Below, piece by piece: positions 60,522 to 64,000 of a DNA stretch of 64,000 nucleotides. The notes below the pieces were generated by a model. The model was given only the letters and a program-made list of their open reading frames with translations, had not been told where the DNA came from and made no database searches. The stretch is from JBDSSS01 sp963764195. GTDB taxonomy: Bacteria; Actinomycetota; Actinomycetes; Actinomycetales; Dermatophilaceae. The DNA lies in assembly GCA_963764195.1 (NCBI GenBank), contig CAVXRG010000004.1:186001-250000 (forward strand), given 5' to 3'. A program made the translations under genes and the position numbers. The stretch's first letter is position 1. Each line of letters opens with the position of its first letter.

Positions 60522-61250
60522 GTGACGATCCTCGTCGGAACCTCGGGATGGACCTACGACAGCTGGGCCGGACCGTTCTACCCGAACGGAGTGGCCCGGC
60601 GGCGCTGGCTCGAGTTCTACGCCTCGCGCCTGCAGTCCGTCGAGCTCAACGCGAGCCACTACCGGTGGCCTCGGGACGCCGTCCTGACCGGGTGGCACGA
60701 CCGTCTCCCGCCGGGGTTCGAGATGGCCGTCAAGGCGCCCCGCGCCCTCACCCACGCCCGGCGCCTGTCCTCCCCCGAGCGGTGGGCGGAGGTCATCGGG
60801 CGCGGTCTGGCGCTCCTCGGCGACCGAGCGGGCCCGCTGCTGTTGCAGCTGCCCCCGACGATGGAGCGTGACGACGCTCGGCTGGTCCAGGCACTGCAGG
60901 CCCTCCCCGTTGAGGTTCGCGTCGCGGTCGAGTTCAGGCACCCCTCGTGGCTCGACGACCGCGTCTTCGGCATCCTCGAGCGTCGGGGCGCCGCCTACGT
61001 GGTGATGAGCGGCGCGAACCTGCCGTGCGTCCTGCGGGCCACGAGCGACATCGTCTACGTCCGTTGGCACGGGCCGAGCCACGACCAGCTGTATGCGGGG
61101 TCATACTCCGACGACGACCTGCGCTGGTGGGCGGACCGGGTCGGGGAGTGGGAGCGCAGCGGACACCGCGTCTACGGCTACTTCAACAACGACCAGTTCG
61201 GCTATGCCGCGGTCAATGCGCTCCGGATGCGTGAGCTCCTCGCCCGATGA
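60522..61250 (+). CDS. DUF72 family protein
   Basis: A 242-residue TIM-barrel protein of the YecE/DUF72 family. It starts VTILVGTSGWTYDSWAGPFYPNG, continues with SVELNASHYRWPRDAVLTGWHDRLP and FEMAVKAPRALTHARRL, and ends VYGYFNNDQFGYAAVNALRM, a nearly invariant segment of the family. The biochemical role is unknown, though a nucleic acid-related function has been proposed. It is preceded by a GTG without an obvious ribosome site, possibly another leaderless gene. Confidence 0.88.
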   Translation: MTILVGTSGWTYDSWAGPFYPNGVARRRWLEFYASRLQSVELNASHYRWPRDAVLTGWHDRLPPGFEMAVKAPRALTHARRLSSPERWAEVIGRGLALLGDRAGPLLLQLPPTMERDDARLVQALQALPVEVRVAVEFRHPSWLDDRVFGILERRGAAYVVMSGANLPCVLRATSDIVYVRWHGPSHDQLYAGSYSDDDLRWWADRVGEWERSGHRVYGYFNNDQFGYAAVNALRMRELLAR

Positions 61251-61279
61251 CTCGACCGACCGTGCGCCCTCCACGCGCC

Positions 61280-62398
61280 TCAGGACGGTGGCCGGCCGGC
61301 CGGGTCGGCCCAGATGTCGAGGGGCACCGAGCGCACGCTGCGGCCGTCGAGGTCCAGCTGTCGGCCCATCCGCTTGACCGACCGCAGCACCATCGAACGG
61401 TCGTGGATCGTCATCTGGGGCACCTCCGTTGCGAGGCGGGCCTCGACGAGCGAGAGCTCGTGCAGCGAGTGGGTCGTCAGCGCGAGCATGAGGTTGGACC
61501 GGCCCCCCGAGATCCGCCAGCACACGCGGATGCCGGAGATCCGGCGCAGGGTGGTGGCGACCTCGTCGATGTCGTGGGCATCGGCGTGCGCCCACAGCCA
61601 GCTGATGACCGGCCATCCCGAGTCGGGCAGCGCGATGTCACACCGGAGCACGACGCGTCCGTTCCCGACGAGGTCGGTCAGGCGGCGACGGACGGTGCTC
61701 TCGCTGAGGCCGGCTCGCGCCGCAATGGTCGCGACCGGCATACGACCGTCCTCACCGAGCAGGAGGGTGACCTGCCGGTCGATCGGGTCGTAGGGGCGCG
61801 AGGGAGTCGTTTGACCCGCCGTGAGCCCGTCGAGTCGGGGGTGGGGTGCGCGCGCCATCACCGCCTGCTGGGTCGCGTCCAGCACGTGCAGCTGCCAGTG
61901 GTCACCCATCGAGTAGACCTTCGTGACGGCATAGCTGGTCGTCTCGGTGACGCCCGGGATCGACCCGACTGACTCGAGGAGGAACTGGGAGAGGAAGGCG
62001 AGGTCTCGGACCTCGACGAGCAGGGTCAGCGAGCGCGGGCCGCTCGTGTGCTCGACGCTGAGCACGTGGGGGAGCTCGGTGACGCGCTCGGCGATGGCGA
62101 GGGTCTCGCTCGCGGCGCAGCTGAGCTCGACGACGGCGAGGCACGACTCGGGCCGCCCCTGCCCGGTCGCCCGGCCCGACACCCACGCGATTCCCGCGGC
62201 GGACAGGCGCTGCCACCGGCGTGCGACCGTCACGGGGTCGACGCCGAGGGCCTCGCCGACGATGGTCCAGGAGGCGCGGGGGTGCAGCTGGAGACAGTTG
62301 ACGATCGCCAGGTCGAGCTCGTCAGCGACCGCGGCGGAATCCTGCGGGATCTCAGCACTCGACGCGTGATCCTGCATGGTGCGGCTGCTTCGTGCCAT
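61280..62398 (-). CDS. Lrp/AsnC-type regulator with two modules
   Basis: A 372-residue regulator made of two Lrp-like units. The first has a helix-turn-helix (ELDLAIVNCLQLHPRASWTIVGEALGVDPVTVARRWQRLSAAGI) and a ligand-type domain. The second begins near residue 215 with PIDRQVTLLLGEDGRMPVATIAARAGLSESTVRRRLTDLV and its own effector domain. Such tandem proteins behave like built-in dimers. It is divergent from an ArgE-type deacylase and an MHS transporter, so it probably controls uptake and cleavage of an amino-acid derivative. The ATG at 62398 follows a leaderless -10; an ATG at 62377 is an alternative. Confidence 0.85.
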   Translation of the reverse strand: MARSSRTMQDHASSAEIPQDSAAVADELDLAIVNCLQLHPRASWTIVGEALGVDPVTVARRWQRLSAAGIAWVSGRATGQGRPESCLAVVELSCAASETLAIAERVTELPHVLSVEHTSGPRSLTLLVEVRDLAFLSQFLLESVGSIPGVTETTSYAVTKVYSMGDHWQLHVLDATQQAVMARAPHPRLDGLTAGQTTPSRPYDPIDRQVTLLLGEDGRMPVATIAARAGLSESTVRRRLTDLVGNGRVVLRCDIALPDSGWPVISWLWAHADAHDIDEVATTLRRISGIRVCWRISGGRSNLMLALTTHSLHELSLVEARLATEVPQMTIHDRSMVLRSVKRMGRQLDLDGRSVRSVPLDIWADPAGRPPS

Positions 62399-62405
62399 GG
62401 GTGTC

Positions 62406-62411
62406 AGTGTC
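62406..62411 (-). promoter_or_regulatory. Leaderless promoter -10 (GACACT) of the Lrp-type gene
   Basis: Read on the minus strand, GACACT is followed by seven bases and the ATG at 62398. It overlaps the control region of the divergent deacylase gene. Confidence 0.45.
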
Positions 62412-62470
62412 GACGACTGGTGCGCGCTCCTCAAGTGCGGGCACCGTCACCTCGAGACAGGAAGCCGGGC

Positions 62471-63685
62471 ATGACCCCCGAGAGCGTTACCCGCGAGACC
62501 ACCAGACCGCATACCGCAGACGCTGACGAGCCGGTCAGCCTCGACTGGACGACCCGGCTGCTGCGCATCGACACGACGAGCCGCGACAGCAACCTCCCCC
62601 TCATCGAGCTCGTCGTCGACGAGCTGCGGGCCCACGGTGTCGAGCCCGTGCTCGTCCACGACGAGAGCGGGACCAAGGCCAACCTGCTCGCCACCTTCCC
62701 GGCGGCCGACGGCACGACGGCCGGCGGCATCGTCCTGTCGGGACACACCGACGTCGTCCCGGTCGACGGGCAGGACTGGTCGAGCGAGCCCTTCGCCCCC
62801 GAGATCCGGGAGGGCCGGCTCTACGGTCGCGGCACGTGCGACATGAAGGGCTTCATCGGGTCCGTGCTGACCAAGGTGCCCGAGCTGGCGAGCGCCCCGC
62901 TGCGGGAGCCGGTGCACCTGGCCCTGTCCTACGACGAGGAGGTCGGCTGCGTCGGCGCCATCTCGCTCGTGGACGAGATCGTCCGGCGCGACCTGCGCCC
63001 CCGCGCGTGCATCGTCGGTGAGCCGACGAGCATGCGCGTCATCACGGGCCACAAGTCGCTGACGATGATCCGCGTCGCGTTCCACGGCGTCGCAGCGCAT
63101 TCGTCGCGAACTCCATACGGCGTCAACGCGATCGAGTATGCCGCCCAGCTGATCCGCTTCGTCCGTGGCGTCGCCGACACGTTCCGCACGGAGGGTCCGT
63201 TCGATGAGAACCACGACGTGCCCTTCACCACCGCGACCGTCAACCAGGTCGAGGGCGGCATCGCCGTCAACACGGTCCCGTCCGAGTGCGCCCTCACCTT
63301 CGAGTTCCGGGCCGTCGGCGCGGTCGACGTCGACGCGACGATCGAGCGGTTCTACGCCGAGGTCCGGCGCATCGAGCAGGCCATGCGCGAGGAGAACCCC
63401 GACGCGTCGGTGGAGGTGTCCATCGGCGCCCAGGCGCCCGGCCTCGACACGGCACCGGACGAGGACGTCATCGACCTCGTCGCCGGACTCGGCGGCGAGT
63501 CGACCCCGGAGAAGGTGGCCTACGGCACCGAGGCCGGCCTCTTCCAGCGGGTAGGTATCCCGACGGTGGTGTGTGGTCCCGGCGACATCGCCCAGGCCCA
63601 CGCGCCCAACGAGTTCGTCGAGCTCGACCAGCTCCGTCGGTGCGACGACCTGCTCGACACCCTGCTCGCCCACCTCAGCGCCTGA
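62471..63685 (+). CDS. argE: ArgE/M20-type acetylornithine deacetylase
   Basis: A 404-residue zinc-dependent M20 peptidase-family deacylase. Metal ligands and catalytic residues appear in VLSGHTDVVPVDG near residue 95, GRGTCDMKGF near 120 and LSYDEEVGCVG near 154, with a dimerisation domain (GHKSLTMIRVAFHGVAAHSSRTPYGVNAIEYAA) and a C-terminal His (DIAQAHAPNEFV). Best matches are ArgE, which releases ornithine from N-acetylornithine. The regulator and transporter around it point to catabolism of an acylated amino acid rather than arginine synthesis. The ATG follows AGGAAG. Confidence 0.85.
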   Translation: MTPESVTRETTRPHTADADEPVSLDWTTRLLRIDTTSRDSNLPLIELVVDELRAHGVEPVLVHDESGTKANLLATFPAADGTTAGGIVLSGHTDVVPVDGQDWSSEPFAPEIREGRLYGRGTCDMKGFIGSVLTKVPELASAPLREPVHLALSYDEEVGCVGAISLVDEIVRRDLRPRACIVGEPTSMRVITGHKSLTMIRVAFHGVAAHSSRTPYGVNAIEYAAQLIRFVRGVADTFRTEGPFDENHDVPFTTATVNQVEGGIAVNTVPSECALTFEFRAVGAVDVDATIERFYAEVRRIEQAMREENPDASVEVSIGAQAPGLDTAPDEDVIDLVAGLGGESTPEKVAYGTEAGLFQRVGIPTVVCGPGDIAQAHAPNEFVELDQLRRCDDLLDTLLAHLSA

Positions 63686-63718
63686 GCGCGTCCACCAGAC
63701 CACGGACAAGGAAGCATC

Positions 63719-64000
63719 ATGACCCTCACCGCCACCCCGACCGACGTCACGCCCGAGCGATTGGCCGAGGCGCGCAAGGCCGTCCTCAGCAGCTCGATCG
63801 GCGCTGCCCTCGAGTGGTTCGACATCATCGTCTACGCCTCGTTCGCCATCATCATCGCGGCGAACTTCTTCCCCGAGGGCGATGAGACGCTGGGGTTGAT
63901 CCTCACTTTCGCAACCTTCGCGATCTCCTACCTCGTCCGCCCGCTGGGTGGTCTGGTCATCGGCAGCTACGCGGACAAGCATGGCCGCAAGAAGGCGCTC
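63719..64000 (+). CDS. MHS-family MFS transporter (3' end outside window)
   Basis: The first 94 residues of a membrane transporter. After a 20-residue cytoplasmic N-terminus comes SSSIGAALEWFDIIVYASFAIIIAANFF, the typical first helix of the metabolite:H+ symporter group, which includes the proline/betaine carrier ProP and alpha-ketoglutarate carriers. A second helix follows, then YADKHGRKKAL, the family's conserved loop between helices 2 and 3. The ribosome site is GGACAAGGA before the ATG at 63719. It lies 34 bases after the deacylase and is probably cotranscribed with it. Confidence 0.85.
   Translation, partial: MTLTATPTDVTPERLAEARKAVLSSSIGAALEWFDIIVYASFAIIIAANFFPEGDETLGLILTFATFAISYLVRPLGGLVIGSYADKHGRKKAL

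Overview
The window comes from the chromosome of a high-GC Gram-positive actinobacterium. It has very GC-rich codons, GTG starts, many four-base GTGA/ATGA gene overlaps, promoters with a TANNNT-type -10 but often no leader, a BldC-DUF3073-purM neighbourhood, a PurSQL-type FGAM synthase, a class I lysyl-tRNA synthetase and an actinobacterial HelD-type protein. A family such as Intrasporangiaceae or a relative in Micrococcales would fit, but that is an inference from gene content. I found no tRNA, rRNA, CRISPR array, phage or insertion sequence.

Region 1 (1-8.7 kb): the end of a GNAT acetyltransferase, a tandem pair of lipoprotein paralogues, class II fructose-bisphosphate aldolase with its DUF3151 partner, a HAD phosphatase preceded by four 10-bp tandem repeats, purA, class I lysS and a VOC protein. 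Region 2 (8.7-31 kb): HelD-like RNA polymerase-associated helicase, then most of the purine pathway in separate blocks (purD-purC, purS-purQ-purL, purF, purM; purA lies upstream). Between these blocks are a MoxR/VWA pair, a spermidine-synthase-like gene, an F420-type oxidoreductase, a sterol-carrier-like protein, a CoA-transferase/racemase and thpR. Two multicopy-family genes here are broken: a DUF222-HNH nuclease by frameshift and a DUF559 protein by internal deletion.

Region 3 (30.7-43.3 kb): DUF3073 and bldC, a Dps ferritin, a PucR-type regulator divergent from a D-amino-acid dehydrogenase, a GH13 glucan enzyme, murQ, a 1119-residue secreted modular cell-wall protein and an ATP-dependent DNA ligase. 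Region 4 (43.4-48.5 kb): a five-gene operon of two SDRs, a phosphotransferase and two acyl-CoA dehydrogenases behind a TetR-type operator. The kinase and first dehydrogenase match the two halves of ACAD10/ACAD11, so 4-hydroxy fatty acid catabolism is the likely role.

Region 5 (48.5-60.4 kb) is accessory in character. It holds two membrane proteins, a zinc-dependent phospholipase C-like protein with a CARDB-like partner, and a translationally coupled three-gene cassette (54.5-57.4 kb). The cassette encodes a small protein with a C-terminal Val/Ile tract, a protein resembling UPF0489/peptide arginases, and a fusion of an isoprenyl-diphosphate-synthase-like domain with a squalene-cyclase-type toroid. 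A Tat-exported PhoX-like protein and a secreted metallophosphoesterase follow, with possible Pho boxes. Region 6 (60.5-64 kb): a DUF72 protein, a double-module Lrp regulator divergent from an ArgE-type deacylase, and the start of an MHS-family transporter.

The strongest window-wide signal is a short word, GTATGCCG. It occurs about 31 times on the two strands, in all reading frames and in intergenic DNA, several times more often than base composition predicts. The three-gene cassette is the best candidate for an undescribed system.
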